Source of the DNA: Synechococcus sp. ROS8604
Lineage (GTDB): Bacteria; Cyanobacteriota; Cyanobacteriia; PCC-6307; Cyanobiaceae
Reading direction: 5' to 3'
Assembly: GCF_014279655.1 (NCBI RefSeq)
Contig: NZ_CP047946.1
Location: 310,001 to 374,000 of the forward strand
Length of the DNA stretch: 64,000 nt
How positions within the stretch are numbered: position 1 is the first letter of the stretch; the number at the start of each line of letters is the position of its first letter. A program made the position numbers and the translations under genes. Below, piece after piece: positions 18,340 through 28,035 of this stretch. The notes beneath the pieces are model-generated. The model saw only the letters and a list, made by a program, of their open reading frames with translations, was not told where the DNA came from and did not search any database.

Positions 18340-20747
18340 GCTTTTTAGCCGGTCTGAATGACGCCCAAAAGCGGGCGGTTGATCACCACGAAGGCCCTCT
18401 CCTTGTGGTCGCTGGAGCGGGGAGCGGCAAGACCCGGGCGCTAACCCATCGCATTGCCCATTTAATTGGTGAGCATGGGGCCGATCCAGCCCAGATCTTG
18501 GCGGTGACCTTCACCAATAAGGCCGCCCGCGAGATGAAAGAGCGGTTGGAGCTGCTTCTGGCGCAACGCTTAGCCCAGAGTCAATTCGGCCAACCCTGGA
18601 GCACGCTCCCACCGGTGGAGCAGCGTCAGCTGCGCACGCGTATTTATCGCGAGGTCACGAAAGAGCTATGGATCGGCACATTTCATGCCTTGTTTGCTCG
18701 GATGCTTCGCTTTGATATTGATAAATTTAAGGATCCAGAAGGCCTCACTTGGACGAAGCAATTCTCCATTTATGACGAGGCGGATGCTCAGAGTTTGGTG
18801 AAGGAGATTGTGACCCAGGAGTTGCAGCTTGATCCAAAACGCTTTGAGCCCAAAAAAGTACGTTGGGCGATTGGCAATGCCAAAAATCAAGGCTGGTCAC
18901 CCGACGATTTAGAAGCCAACGCCGAAGGACAGCGGGGCAAGCTCAGCGCCGATGTGTATAGGCGTTATCGCAAAGCATTGGCTGCCAATAATGCCCTGGA
19001 TTTTGATGATCTTCTCCTCCTTCCTGTGCAGTTGCTTCAGCAGAATGAGCAAGTGCGCGGGTATTGGTATCGCCGGTTTCGGCATGTGCTAGTTGATGAA
19101 TATCAAGACACGAATCGCACCCAGTATGAGTTAATTAAGCTACTGGTAACGGATGGGAAAGAGCCGCAAACAGTGGATAATTGGTCAGGCCGATCGGTGT
19201 TTGTGGTGGGTGATGCAGATCAGAGTATTTACAGCTTCCGTGCCGCAGATTTCACCATTTTAATGGGGTTTCAGGACGATTTTGGTGATAAGGCTCCTGA
19301 CGATGTCACCCGCACAATGGTGAAATTAGAAGAGAATTATCGTTCCACCGCCACCATTTTAGAGGCTGCGAATGCCCTGATTTCCAATAACAGCGAGCGG
19401 ATCGATAAGGTGCTGCGTCCCACGCGTGGTGAGGGTGAATTGATTTCACTCACCCGTTGTGATGACGAAATCGCTGAAGCGGAAGCGGTGGTGCATCGGA
19501 TGCGAATGATGGAGGCCGCCAATCCAGATCTCAGCTGGAAAGATATGGCCGTGCTGTATCGCACCAATGCCCAGTCCCGAGCGATCGAAGAATCCCTGGT
19601 GCGCTGGCGCATTCCTTATGTGGTGGTTGGGGGCTTGCGTTTCTACGACCGTCGCGAGATCAAAGACCTGTTGGGCTACCTACGCCTGCTCATTAATCCA
19701 GCCGACACCGTCAGCTTGCTGCGGGTGATCAATGTGCCCAAGCGCGGGATTGGTAAAACCACCATTCAGCGCTTAACCGACGCTGCTAATCAGCTGGGGA
19801 TCCCGCTGTGGGATGTGGTCAGCGATCCCGAGGCGGTGCGTTCCCTGGGAGGCCGTTCCGCCAGAGGGCTGCTTCAGTTCTGTGAATTGATCAACAGCCT
19901 GAAGGAACGCATTCATGCGGCAACTCCATCCGAACTGATTCAAGAGGTGATGGAGAAAAGCGGCTATGTCAGCGAGTTGATCGCCGACGGTTCCGATGAG
20001 GCCGAGGAGCGCCGCCGCAATCTGCAGGAGTTGGTGAATGCGGGTCTTCAATATCAGGAAGAAAATGATGAGGGAGACCTCGAGGGATTTCTGGCCTCCG
20101 CCGCGCTCGCCAGTGATGCGGATAGCAAGGACACGGCGGCCGACAGGGTCACTTTGATGACGTTGCACAGCAGTAAGGGACTCGAATTTCCAGTGGTTTG
20201 CCTGGTTGGCTTGGAGCAGGGCTTGTTCCCGAGCTATCGCTCCCTCGATGATCCGGCATCGCTCGAAGAGGAGCGCCGGCTTTGTTATGTCGGCATCACC
20301 CGGGCCAAAGAGCGTTTATTCATCTCCCACGCCAGTGAGAGGCGCTTGTGGGGCGGCATGCGCGAGCCAGCCATGCCCAGCGTGTTTCTGTCTGAATTGC
20401 CGGAAGGTCTCGTGCAGGGCGATGTCCCTCAAAGCGGGGGAGCGGCGCTGCGCCGTGAGCAGCGCCTCGAGCGACTCACCCGTGTTGACCGCCAAGATTC
20501 CCAACGGGTGGCTTCCGGTGGGGCAACCGGAGCGCCCGCCAATGCCGTGCGTCGCCGCCAGGCCGGACCATCCCCAGGGAAAAGCTGGAGTGTGGGCGAT
20601 CAGGTGATTCATGCCAGCTTTGGTGTTGGGGAGATCACCCACACCTTTGGCAGCGGTGAAAAGGTGTCGATTGCCGTGAAATTTGCGGGCATGGGGCCGA
20701 AAATTCTCGACCCGCGCTTGGCACCTATTGAGCCTGCTGGAGGCTGA
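18336..20747 (+). CDS. pcrA: UvrD/PcrA-type superfamily 1 DNA helicase
   Basis: 803 residues, normal for PcrA/UvrD. Motif Ia region and Walker A LLVVAGAGSGKTRALTHRIA lie at residues ~24-43, VTFTNKAAREMKERL follows, then motif II VLVDEYQDTNRTQYEL, motif III VVGDADQSIYSFRAA and motifs V/VI VTLMTLHSSKGLEFPVV and RRLCYVGITRAKERL. The C-terminal ~60 residues form the small PcrA_C-type domain. It unwinds DNA with 3'-5' polarity in repair and in clearing proteins from DNA. The downstream cca gene starts 5 nt after its stop. Confidence 0.94.
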   Translation: MSFLAGLNDAQKRAVDHHEGPLLVVAGAGSGKTRALTHRIAHLIGEHGADPAQILAVTFTNKAAREMKERLELLLAQRLAQSQFGQPWSTLPPVEQRQLRTRIYREVTKELWIGTFHALFARMLRFDIDKFKDPEGLTWTKQFSIYDEADAQSLVKEIVTQELQLDPKRFEPKKVRWAIGNAKNQGWSPDDLEANAEGQRGKLSADVYRRYRKALAANNALDFDDLLLLPVQLLQQNEQVRGYWYRRFRHVLVDEYQDTNRTQYELIKLLVTDGKEPQTVDNWSGRSVFVVGDADQSIYSFRAADFTILMGFQDDFGDKAPDDVTRTMVKLEENYRSTATILEAANALISNNSERIDKVLRPTRGEGELISLTRCDDEIAEAEAVVHRMRMMEAANPDLSWKDMAVLYRTNAQSRAIEESLVRWRIPYVVVGGLRFYDRREIKDLLGYLRLLINPADTVSLLRVINVPKRGIGKTTIQRLTDAANQLGIPLWDVVSDPEAVRSLGGRSARGLLQFCELINSLKERIHAATPSELIQEVMEKSGYVSELIADGSDEAEERRRNLQELVNAGLQYQEENDEGDLEGFLASAALASDADSKDTAADRVTLMTLHSSKGLEFPVVCLVGLEQGLFPSYRSLDDPASLEEERRLCYVGITRAKERLFISHASERRLWGGMREPAMPSVFLSELPEGLVQGDVPQSGGAALRREQRLERLTRVDRQDSQRVASGGATGAPANAVRRRQAGPSPGKSWSVGDQVIHASFGVGEITHTFGSGEKVSIAVKFAGMGPKILDPRLAPIEPAGG

Positions 20748-20751
20748 GCGG

Positions 20752-21987
20752 GTGGAGCGTCCAGGCCTTCCTGTCCAGCTCTTGCCGGCACTTCAGGCCA
20801 GCGCATCAGCCGCTGGAGTCACCCGTTTAGCCCTCGTGGGCGGCGCTGTGCGTGATGCCTTGCTGCACGATCAGCACGGAGATCCATGGCGAACGTTGCC
20901 GGATTTGGATTTGGTGATCGAGGGGTCGGCCTCGGAGTTTGCGGCGGCTCTTGAGCAGGACTATGGAGATCAGCGGGTCAAGGACGTTCGCATCCACACG
21001 GCCTACGGCACAGCGGAGCTGTCCTTCGATGGCGTGCTGATCGATCTCGCTGCGGCCAGGCAAGAGCATTACCCGGCTCCGGGCGAAAACCCAGTGGTCG
21101 AGAGCGGCTCCTTGGAGCGAGATCTGGAGCGTCGGGATTTCACGGTGAATGCGATGGCCTTGGAGCTACCGCTGTCTGGCCATGGTGAGCCCTTGCTCTT
21201 GGACCAGCACGGCGGCCAGGGCCATCTTGAGCGCCGTGAACTTGCCTTCTTGCACGCCTCCAGCGTGACCGATGACCCCACGCGCGTGGTGCGTGCCGGC
21301 CGTTATGTCGCGCGCTTGGCGTTTGTCTTGGCAGCAGAGGCTCAGCAGCAGATCGATCAAACGCTGGAGGCCTGGCCATGGTCATGGACCCATGGGGATC
21401 CGCCGGCTGCGGCTCCCCCCGCCCTCGCTACGCGGCTGCGGATGGAATTGGAGCTGCTGTTTGACCAAGAACCATGGCTAGCGGCCCTTGAAGCTCTCCA
21501 CTCCTGGGGTGCCCTGAGGTTGCTGGACCCTGCCCTCCAGACTGATTCTCGTTTGATTCGGCGTTTGCTTCAGGCCCAGCGGCTGCAGCTGCCGTTGTTG
21601 CTAGCGCTTGTGGCGGGAGCCGCTGATCCACTGGCGTTGGCGGCTCGGCTGCAATTGCCCCAGCAACAGCAGCGCTGGTTGCAGCAGATGCAGGCGCTCA
21701 GCGCTTGGCTGCCAGCCAACGCGTGCGAGGTCGCCTCGGCTGGCTGGACGGCGGAGGAATGGTGTGATGCCTTGGAGCAGCAGGCCTGGGGTGCGGAAGC
21801 GGTGGCGTTGCTGGTGAGTCAGAACCCGGCGCAGAAAAGACCGTTGTTGCGCTGGTGGGGGCGCTGGCGCCATTGCACCTCTCCACTCTCCGCTAAAGAT
21901 CTGTTGGCCCAGGGTTGGCAGCCGGGCCCAGCGCTCGGAGCGGAATTGCAGCGCTTGCGCCGGCAGCGTCTGCGCGCGATGCGCTGA
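20752..21987 (+). CDS. cca: CCA tRNA nucleotidyltransferase / poly(A) polymerase family
   Basis: 411 residues from the GTG at 20752, just after the pcrA stop. ALVGGAVRDALL is the nucleotide-binding loop and LPDLDLVIEGSASEF gives the catalytic D-x-D of class II nucleotidyltransferases. LERRDFTVNAMALEL and DDPTRVVRAGRYVARL are the conserved neck motifs. It adds C, CC or A to tRNA 3' ends; some cyanobacteria split this between two enzymes, so it may be CC- or A-adding only. The last 95 nt overlap the convergent selD-fusion gene. Confidence 0.9.
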   Translation: MERPGLPVQLLPALQASASAAGVTRLALVGGAVRDALLHDQHGDPWRTLPDLDLVIEGSASEFAAALEQDYGDQRVKDVRIHTAYGTAELSFDGVLIDLAAARQEHYPAPGENPVVESGSLERDLERRDFTVNAMALELPLSGHGEPLLLDQHGGQGHLERRELAFLHASSVTDDPTRVVRAGRYVARLAFVLAAEAQQQIDQTLEAWPWSWTHGDPPAAAPPALATRLRMELELLFDQEPWLAALEALHSWGALRLLDPALQTDSRLIRRLLQAQRLQLPLLLALVAGAADPLALAARLQLPQQQQRWLQQMQALSAWLPANACEVASAGWTAEEWCDALEQQAWGAEAVALLVSQNPAQKRPLLRWWGRWRHCTSPLSAKDLLAQGWQPGPALGAELQRLRRQRLRAMR

Positions 21988-24076
21988 CCACACCAATGCG
22001 ATGCCACGGCGTGTTGTTGGCTTGAAGCAAGGCGTTCGCCATGGATTCGGAACAGCCCAGCAGCAGAGGTCCGCAGGTTTGGGGATCCACAAGCAGTTCG
22101 AGCATGGCCTGATCGTCCTCGGGAGCGCCGCCGCTGCCTGCGCGAGCAAGGATCACTTTCGCTGGTTGGTCCTGCGTGGGATCGAGCAACGACCAGGCCC
22201 TGCGGTTGGCTGGCGCCAAGCTGCTCGCGTACTTCTTTTTCAAGAGCTTTAAGGCTCCAGGCAAGGCCGGAATGGCGCTCGCATCGAGCACCACTTGCAA
22301 CTGGTGGTGGCTGGCCTGGAGCATTTCACCGAGATGGCCCAGCAGCCCAAAACCAGTCACATCGGTGCAGCTCAGGAGCGTCTCGGGTTCAAGGCTGATC
22401 AGCGTCTGCAGCTGCTCAACGATGGGGTGCTGGCTCGTCCCCATCTGCGCCAAGGCATGGTCGAGATCCTCTGGTTGGGCGGCACCGGCCATGGCCGCGG
22501 CAAACAGCACGCCAGTTCCGAGGGGGCGTGAGAGCAGCAGCTGGTCCCCTGCCCGCAGTCCCCCTTTCGTCCAGGGCCGAGCGGGACGTTTTCCATTCAC
22601 GCTCAGGCTGACTTGCAGCCCGAGCGATAGCGGGGTGGGGGCCTCTGAGCGAGCCTCTAAGGTATGCCCCCCAATCAATTGGGCCCCTTGGGGCTCGAAG
22701 GCAGAACGCAGTCCCGAGAGGGTTTGGCTCAGCAGCTCCCGCTGCAGCGCAGCTGCTGTCTTGGGCAGGGTGATCACGGCCATCGCGGAAGCCACGCTGG
22801 TGCCACAGGCCCAGAGGTCAGAGCTGGCGTGCAAGGCGGTGAGCCGGCCATTGAGCCATGGATCACTGATCAAGGCAGGGAAGCCGTCCACGCTTTGCAG
22901 CCAGTCGTTGCCAAGGCTGGCGGCGTCTTCTGGCGCCGTGCCAAGCGATTTCAGCCCTGCTGCTTCCAGGGCTGCTTCCAGGGGGGCGGCGGGGAGCTTG
23001 GCCGCGCAGCCCCGGCAATCCATCGCTTTGGACTCCATGGCGGGAGCTTGATCAAACCGCTTCATGAACTGGCGGTCGATGCGTTGTTTCCAGCGCCAAA
23101 TCAAGGGGTGGGGACCGATTTGAATCCCTCCCCACAGGGCCCAGGCTTGGGGGCAGCCCTCTGGATTCACCCCGCCCAGCAGTTGCAAGGCCCGGCGTTG
23201 AGGCCGCCATTGACGTAATCGATCCCCTTCACTGGCGGCACGGAGATTGTGCGCCAAGGTGGCAGCAGCGCGAACGGCCCATACGCCAGAGGGGGGGCGG
23301 GGTTGCTCGTTGATCACCGCGCAGTCTCCGGCTGCAAAAATCGCTGGTTGTCCCAGCACCTGAAGGCTGGCCAGAGTGCGAACCCGGCCGCTGTCTGGGC
23401 AACAGGGCAAGCCGCTGGAGCTCAGCCATTCAGGGGCTTGGCTTCCCGTGCAGCGCAGCCCTGGCCCGGAGGGGTTGAGAGCCGTGCTCGGCAGCACGTC
23501 AATCTTGAGCTGGCTGAGGCTGGAGAGCAGCTGGCTCGGTACCGTTTCGGGCCTATGGAGGAGTTGCAGCCTGCGCTTGGGCCAGCGCTGCCGCAACGCC
23601 ATGGCCACCTCCATGGCTGCCAGGCCGCTGCCCAGGAGTTGGAATGGAGGGGAGGCCGGGCCCTGGGCCGAGTCCAGCGCTTCCAGGGCTGGTTTCAGAG
23701 GCTTGATCGCAAGCAGAGGACCTGGATGTGTGCCGCCTCCGACGTTGATGCTGAGTTGGCTGAAGCTCAGGGCGGGCCGGTCTCGCAATTGCAGCTGCTG
23801 TTGGCTCACGTCCACACCGGTGATCTCGGCGATCACCAGCGAAACGCCGGCCCGATCGCAGAGGCGGCGGAGGTCAATGGCGATCTCAGAGCGTTTGTAA
23901 TGGCCGGCGATCAGGCCGGGAATCATCCCGGAATACAGAGTTGAGCTCTGCTGATTCACCAAGGTGATCAATCCAGCCGGTCGCCGTTGCGGATGCATGC
24001 ACCAAGTGAGAAGCACCAGGGCGTGGCTGTGCCCACCACCCGCCAACACGAGATGCTGAGGGCTGGTCAGCGGCAT
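21893..24076 (-). CDS. selD: Fused FAD-dependent oxidoreductase - selenide, water dikinase
   Basis: 727 residues. Residues ~1-350 are an NDH-2-like FAD/NAD(P) oxidoreductase (LVLAGGGHSHALVLLTWCM at the start, IFAAGDCAV for FAD ribityl binding). Residues ~370-700 are SelD: CRGCAAKLP carries the catalytic Cys and Lys, then GNDWLQSVDGFPALISDPWL, VTGFGLLGHLGEML and DPQTCGPLLLG. SelD makes selenophosphate from selenide and ATP; the fused domain may supply reduced selenium or pass electrons (inference). The Sec/Cys position is Cys. I use the ATG at 24076, 10 nt inside the end of galE. Confidence 0.9.
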   Translation of the reverse strand: MPLTSPQHLVLAGGGHSHALVLLTWCMHPQRRPAGLITLVNQQSSTLYSGMIPGLIAGHYKRSEIAIDLRRLCDRAGVSLVIAEITGVDVSQQQLQLRDRPALSFSQLSINVGGGTHPGPLLAIKPLKPALEALDSAQGPASPPFQLLGSGLAAMEVAMALRQRWPKRRLQLLHRPETVPSQLLSSLSQLKIDVLPSTALNPSGPGLRCTGSQAPEWLSSSGLPCCPDSGRVRTLASLQVLGQPAIFAAGDCAVINEQPRPPSGVWAVRAAATLAHNLRAASEGDRLRQWRPQRRALQLLGGVNPEGCPQAWALWGGIQIGPHPLIWRWKQRIDRQFMKRFDQAPAMESKAMDCRGCAAKLPAAPLEAALEAAGLKSLGTAPEDAASLGNDWLQSVDGFPALISDPWLNGRLTALHASSDLWACGTSVASAMAVITLPKTAAALQRELLSQTLSGLRSAFEPQGAQLIGGHTLEARSEAPTPLSLGLQVSLSVNGKRPARPWTKGGLRAGDQLLLSRPLGTGVLFAAAMAGAAQPEDLDHALAQMGTSQHPIVEQLQTLISLEPETLLSCTDVTGFGLLGHLGEMLQASHHQLQVVLDASAIPALPGALKLLKKKYASSLAPANRRAWSLLDPTQDQPAKVILARAGSGGAPEDDQAMLELLVDPQTCGPLLLGCSESMANALLQANNTPWHRIGVVSASRADAAGASAAIPLRALGPAANPGPTDL

Positions 24077-25182
24077 CCATCTCCATAGCCATTCGGATTG
24101 GCCTGTTGCCAAGCCCAGCCATCCCGGCAGATCTCGGCGAGCGAGCGTTGCGTCCGCCAATGGAGCTGTTGGGCTGCTAGGGCTGGATTGGCCACGGTGA
24201 TCGCGGCATCGCCAGGACGCCGGGGCGCGATGCGATAGGGGATCGCTCGCTGGCTGGCCGCTTCCATGGCCTTCACCACATCCAGTACGCTCGCTCCCTG
24301 CCCGCTCCCCAGATTGAGGGTGAGCAATTGGGGATCAGCACTGAGAAGGGAATGCAGCGCTTCTCGATGACCTTCGGCGAGGTCCATCACGTGGATGTAG
24401 TCGCGCACTCCGGTTCCATCCGGCGTCGGCCAGTCATCACCAAACACGGTGAGTTCCGGCCGGCGGCCCACGGCCACCTGCGTGATGAATGGGAACAGAT
24501 TGTTGGGGATGCCGTTCGGGTCTTCGCCAATTCGGCCACTGGGATGGGCGCCTACGGGATTGAAGTAGCGCAACCGGGCGATCCGCCAGCCAGCGCCGCT
24601 GGCTTGGATCGGTTCCGCTGCACCGCTGCAGCCGGCTAGATCGGCGAGAAGCTCTTCCACGGCGTGTTTGCTGGCGCCGTAGGGATTGATTGGTTGGATC
24701 GGGGCCGTTTCCGGAATCGGTACTTGATCGGGGTAGCCGTAAAGGGTGGCGCTACTGCTGAACACCATGGTGCGGCAGTTGTGCTGGTCCATTGCGCTGA
24801 GCAGGCGCTGCGTGCCCACAACGTTCACATCCCAATAGCGCAAAGGCTGTTGAACCGATTCACCGACAGCCTTGAGTCCCGCGAAATGAATCACCGCGTC
24901 AATCGGTTGGCCGCAAGCTTTGGCGCTTGCAAAGAGTGCATCCAGGCATGGGGCGTCCCTGATGTCTCCCTCGACCAGGGTGAATGTGTCAGGTGCCTTG
25001 ATCAGGGTTGGTTGATCACGCTGCAAGCGAGTGCCTGCGAGTTCGGCGACCCGCTTAAGGGCAACGGCTGAGCTGTTGCTGAAATCGTCCAGCACCAACA
25101 ACTGATGACCCGCTTCTAGCAGCACGAGACAGGTATGGCTGCCGATGAAGCCGGCTCCGCCCGTAATCAGCAGCTGGGCCAT
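24067..25182 (-). CDS. galE: UDP-glucose 4-epimerase
   Basis: 371 residues from the ATG at 25182. [20 protein letters not shown] is the NAD-binding GxxGxxG loop, [12 protein letters not shown] has the catalytic Ser region and [14 protein letters not shown] the Y-x-x-x-K catalytic pair, with [14 protein letters not shown] near the C-terminus. It interconverts UDP-glucose and UDP-galactose, supplying surface-glycan enzymes in this region. Divergent from hisS with 90 nt between the chosen starts; overlaps selD by 10 nt. Confidence 0.94.
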   Translation of the reverse strand: MAQLLITGGAGFIGSHTCLVLLEAGHQLLVLDDFSNSSAVALKRVAELAGTRLQRDQPTLIKAPDTFTLVEGDIRDAPCLDALFASAKACGQPIDAVIHFAGLKAVGESVQQPLRYWDVNVVGTQRLLSAMDQHNCRTMVFSSSATLYGYPDQVPIPETAPIQPINPYGASKHAVEELLADLAGCSGAAEPIQASGAGWRIARLRYFNPVGAHPSGRIGEDPNGIPNNLFPFITQVAVGRRPELTVFGDDWPTPDGTGVRDYIHVMDLAEGHREALHSLLSADPQLLTLNLGSGQGASVLDVVKAMEAASQRAIPYRIAPRRPGDAAITVANPALAAQQLHWRTQRSLAEICRDGWAWQQANPNGYGDGCR

Positions 25183-25272
25183 TGGTCCATCCCTATCTCC
25201 AAGCATTCTGAGGGGGATAGGGCCCATTCAAGTTGTGAAACGGCAGACTGCCTTTGGAATGGTGATGGCGCT

Positions 25273-26559
25273 GTGAGTCAGCTGCAGACGTTGCGCGGAA
25301 TGGTTGATCTGCTGCCGGAGCAGACAAGACGTTGGCAGGCCGTGGAGTCGGTGGCGCGCGAACACTTTCGTTGCGCAGGCTTAGACGAAATTCGTACCCC
25401 GTTGCTCGAATTCACGGACCTGTTTGCGCGGGGCATTGGTGAGGCCACCGATGTGGTGGGCAAGGAGATGTACACCTTTGTGGATCGTGGTGACCGCTCT
25501 TGCACCCTGCGCCCTGAAGGTACCGCCTCTGTGGTGAGAGCAACCTTGCAGCATGGCTTGCTGAGCCAGGGGCCTCAGCGGCTGTGGTACGGGGGTCCGA
25601 TGTTCCGTTATGAACGTCCTCAGGCCGGCCGTCAGCGCCAGTTTCACCAGATCGGCGTGGAATTCCTCGGGGCCAGCAGCCCCCGTAGTGATGCTGAGGT
25701 GATTGCTCTGGCCTGGGACCTACTTTCTGCTTTAGGGATTCAAGGTCTCAAGCTCGAGATCAACAGCCTCGGCACTCCTGAGGATCGTCAGCGCTTTCGC
25801 GCTGAGCTGGTGGGCTGGCTCGAGCAGCGCGTTGAACAGTTAGATCCAGACTCCCAGGAGCGCCTCAGCACCAACCCCCTGCGCATTCTTGACAGCAAAA
25901 ACAAGGGCACCCAGCTGCTATTGAACGAGGCTCCAACATTGTTAGGAGCCCTCAGCGAGGAGAGCATCCATCGCTTTGATGAGGTGCGCGCCCTGCTGAC
26001 CGCGCTGCAGATTCCCTATCAACTCAATCCCCGCTTGGTGCGCGGTCTCGATTACTACGGGCACACCGCCTTTGAAATCACCAGCGATCAACTCGGTGCC
26101 CAGGCCACGGTCTGTGGCGGTGGTCGTTACGACGGCCTGATCCAGCAGTTGGGTGGCCCCGCCACGCCGGCAATCGGCTGGGCCTTAGGGATGGAGCGCC
26201 TGTTGCTGGTGATCGCCGCCGCTGCGCAAGCCGATCCCGGTGGACCTGCCGCCCGGCTCACAGCAACCTCAGCACCGCTGGTGTATCTCATCAATCGCGG
26301 CGAGCAGGCGGAGCCTCAAGCGTTGACCTTGGCCCGGAAATTACGGGCGGCAGGCCTCGCTGTTGAGTTGGATGGCTCGAGCGCGGCGTTCGGCAAGCAG
26401 TTCAAGCGTGCTGATCGCTCAGGGGCGCCATGGGCTGTGGTGCTTGGCGATGAAGAGGCGCTGGCAGGCCAGTTGCGGCTGAAGTCCTTGCGGGGTGAGG
26501 CTGAGGAACAGCAACTCAGCTGGGAGGACGCCCTGTCTTACCTGACCAAACAGCGATAA
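25273..26559 (+). CDS. hisS: Histidyl-tRNA synthetase
   Basis: 428 residues, typical length. The start is the GTG at 25273, giving [17 protein letters not shown]; upstream ATGs are out of frame. Class II motif 2 is [20 protein letters not shown], the histidine-specific motif is [15 protein letters not shown], and motif 3 is [13 protein letters not shown]. The C-terminal anticodon-binding domain follows from about residue 335. It charges tRNA-His. Confidence 0.95.
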   Translation: MSQLQTLRGMVDLLPEQTRRWQAVESVAREHFRCAGLDEIRTPLLEFTDLFARGIGEATDVVGKEMYTFVDRGDRSCTLRPEGTASVVRATLQHGLLSQGPQRLWYGGPMFRYERPQAGRQRQFHQIGVEFLGASSPRSDAEVIALAWDLLSALGIQGLKLEINSLGTPEDRQRFRAELVGWLEQRVEQLDPDSQERLSTNPLRILDSKNKGTQLLLNEAPTLLGALSEESIHRFDEVRALLTALQIPYQLNPRLVRGLDYYGHTAFEITSDQLGAQATVCGGGRYDGLIQQLGGPATPAIGWALGMERLLLVIAAAAQADPGGPAARLTATSAPLVYLINRGEQAEPQALTLARKLRAAGLAVELDGSSAAFGKQFKRADRSGAPWAVVLGDEEALAGQLRLKSLRGEAEEQQLSWEDALSYLTKQR

Positions 26560-26595
26560 CCTGCCGAGATCAAAGACGGCGCCATAGCTTCCCCG

Positions 26596-28035
26596 ATGAG
26601 CAGCAATCCTCCGATTCGATCGATTTGCTGTATCGGCGCTGGCTATGTGGGTGGACCCACGATGGCCGTGATCGCCGATCGTTGCCCGGATGTGAAGATC
26701 ACGGTTGTGGACATCAATCAGGACCGGATTGATGCCTGGAACAACAGCGATCTTTCTAAGTTGCCTGTCTATGAGCCAGGCCTCGATGCGGTGGTGGAGC
26801 GGGCGCGCGGCCGCAATTTGTTTTTCTCCACGGCGGTGGAGGACACGATTGCCACGGCAGACATGGTGTTCATCTCCGTGAACACACCCACCAAGACCAA
26901 GGGATTGGGAGCAGGGCAGGCCAGTGATCTGCGCTGGGTGGAAGCCTGCGCGCGCACGGTGGCGAAGGCTGCTGTGGGCCACACGATTGTGGTGGAGAAA
27001 AGCACCCTTCCTGTCCGCACGGCGGAAGCCGTTAAGGCGATTTTGGGGGCCGTTGATTCAGCCTCGGAGCCGAAAACTTTTTCGGTGCTGTCTAATCCCG
27101 AATTTTTGGCAGAGGGGACGGCGATTCGCGATCTGGCAAGCCCTGATCGCGTCTTGATCGGTGGAGAAAACGTTGAGGCGATCGATGCTTTGGCAGAGAT
27201 TTACAAACAGTGGGTGCCTGAAGAGAAGATTCTGCGCACCAATTTGTGGAGTAGCGAGCTGTCCAAGCTCACCGCCAACGCCTTTCTGGCGCAGAGAATT
27301 AGCTCGATCAATTCGGTTGCGGCTCTGTGTGAGGCCACCGGTGCGGATGTGCGCGAGGTGGCGAAGGCGATCGGCACCGATAGCCGCATTGGACCCAAAT
27401 TTCTGAGTGCAGGCCCTGGTTTTGGTGGCAGCTGTTTCCAGAAAGACATCCTCAATTTGGTCTATCTCTGCCGTCACTTCGGCTTGCCGGATGTGGCCGA
27501 CTATTGGGAGAGCGTGGTTCTTCTCAATACTTGGCAACAGCACCGGATCGCCCGCCTGGTGGTGCAGAAATTGTTTGGCACGGTCACGGGCAAACGCTTG
27601 GCGATTTTGGGCTTTGCGTTTAAGGCTGATACCAACGACACACGCGAGGCCCCAGCGATCCGCATTTGCAGCGATCTTCTGGAAGAGGGGGCCCAGCTGG
27701 CCATTCATGACCCGAAGGTGGATCCGGAACAGATCAGCCGCGATTTAAAGCTGATTGCAAGCAGCGAACCGCAGGCGGATGCCGGACCAACGCGTGGCGC
27801 CTTAAGCGGGGAGGCCACCTGGTGGCCCAGCACTGATGTTGCTTCAGCGCTGCAGGGTGCTGATGCCGTGCTGATTCTTACGGAGTGGCAGCAGTACCGG
27901 GAGCTGGATTGGACAACCTTGGCACCTCTGATGCGCAAACCAGCGTGGGTGTTTGATGCTCGCGGGGTTGTCGACCCGAAACAAGTTGAATCTGCAGGTC
28001 TGAATGTTTGGCGTGTTGGCGAGGGTGAGGCGTGA
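26596..28035 (+). CDS. ugd: UDP-glucose 6-dehydrogenase
   Basis: 479 residues. ICCIGAGYVGGPTMAVIADR binds NAD, VEKSTLPVRTAEAV and LSNPEFLAEGTAIRDL follow, and GPGFGGSCFQKDILNLVYLC contains the catalytic Cys. LGFAFKADTNDTREAPAIRI is the C-terminal UDP-binding part. The form resembles the animal and plant type rather than the shorter bacterial one. It oxidises UDP-glucose to UDP-glucuronate in the cytoplasm and is followed, with a 4-nt overlap, by an epimerase that would use this product. Confidence 0.94.
   Translation: MSSNPPIRSICCIGAGYVGGPTMAVIADRCPDVKITVVDINQDRIDAWNNSDLSKLPVYEPGLDAVVERARGRNLFFSTAVEDTIATADMVFISVNTPTKTKGLGAGQASDLRWVEACARTVAKAAVGHTIVVEKSTLPVRTAEAVKAILGAVDSASEPKTFSVLSNPEFLAEGTAIRDLASPDRVLIGGENVEAIDALAEIYKQWVPEEKILRTNLWSSELSKLTANAFLAQRISSINSVAALCEATGADVREVAKAIGTDSRIGPKFLSAGPGFGGSCFQKDILNLVYLCRHFGLPDVADYWESVVLLNTWQQHRIARLVVQKLFGTVTGKRLAILGFAFKADTNDTREAPAIRICSDLLEEGAQLAIHDPKVDPEQISRDLKLIASSEPQADAGPTRGALSGEATWWPSTDVASALQGADAVLILTEWQQYRELDWTTLAPLMRKPAWVFDARGVVDPKQVESAGLNVWRVGEGEA

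Noticed and set aside
23249-23944. 231-codon plus-strand open frame opposite the selD fusion
   Set aside because: Ala/Gly/Gln-rich antisense frame; the minus strand encodes clear flavoprotein and SelD motifs.
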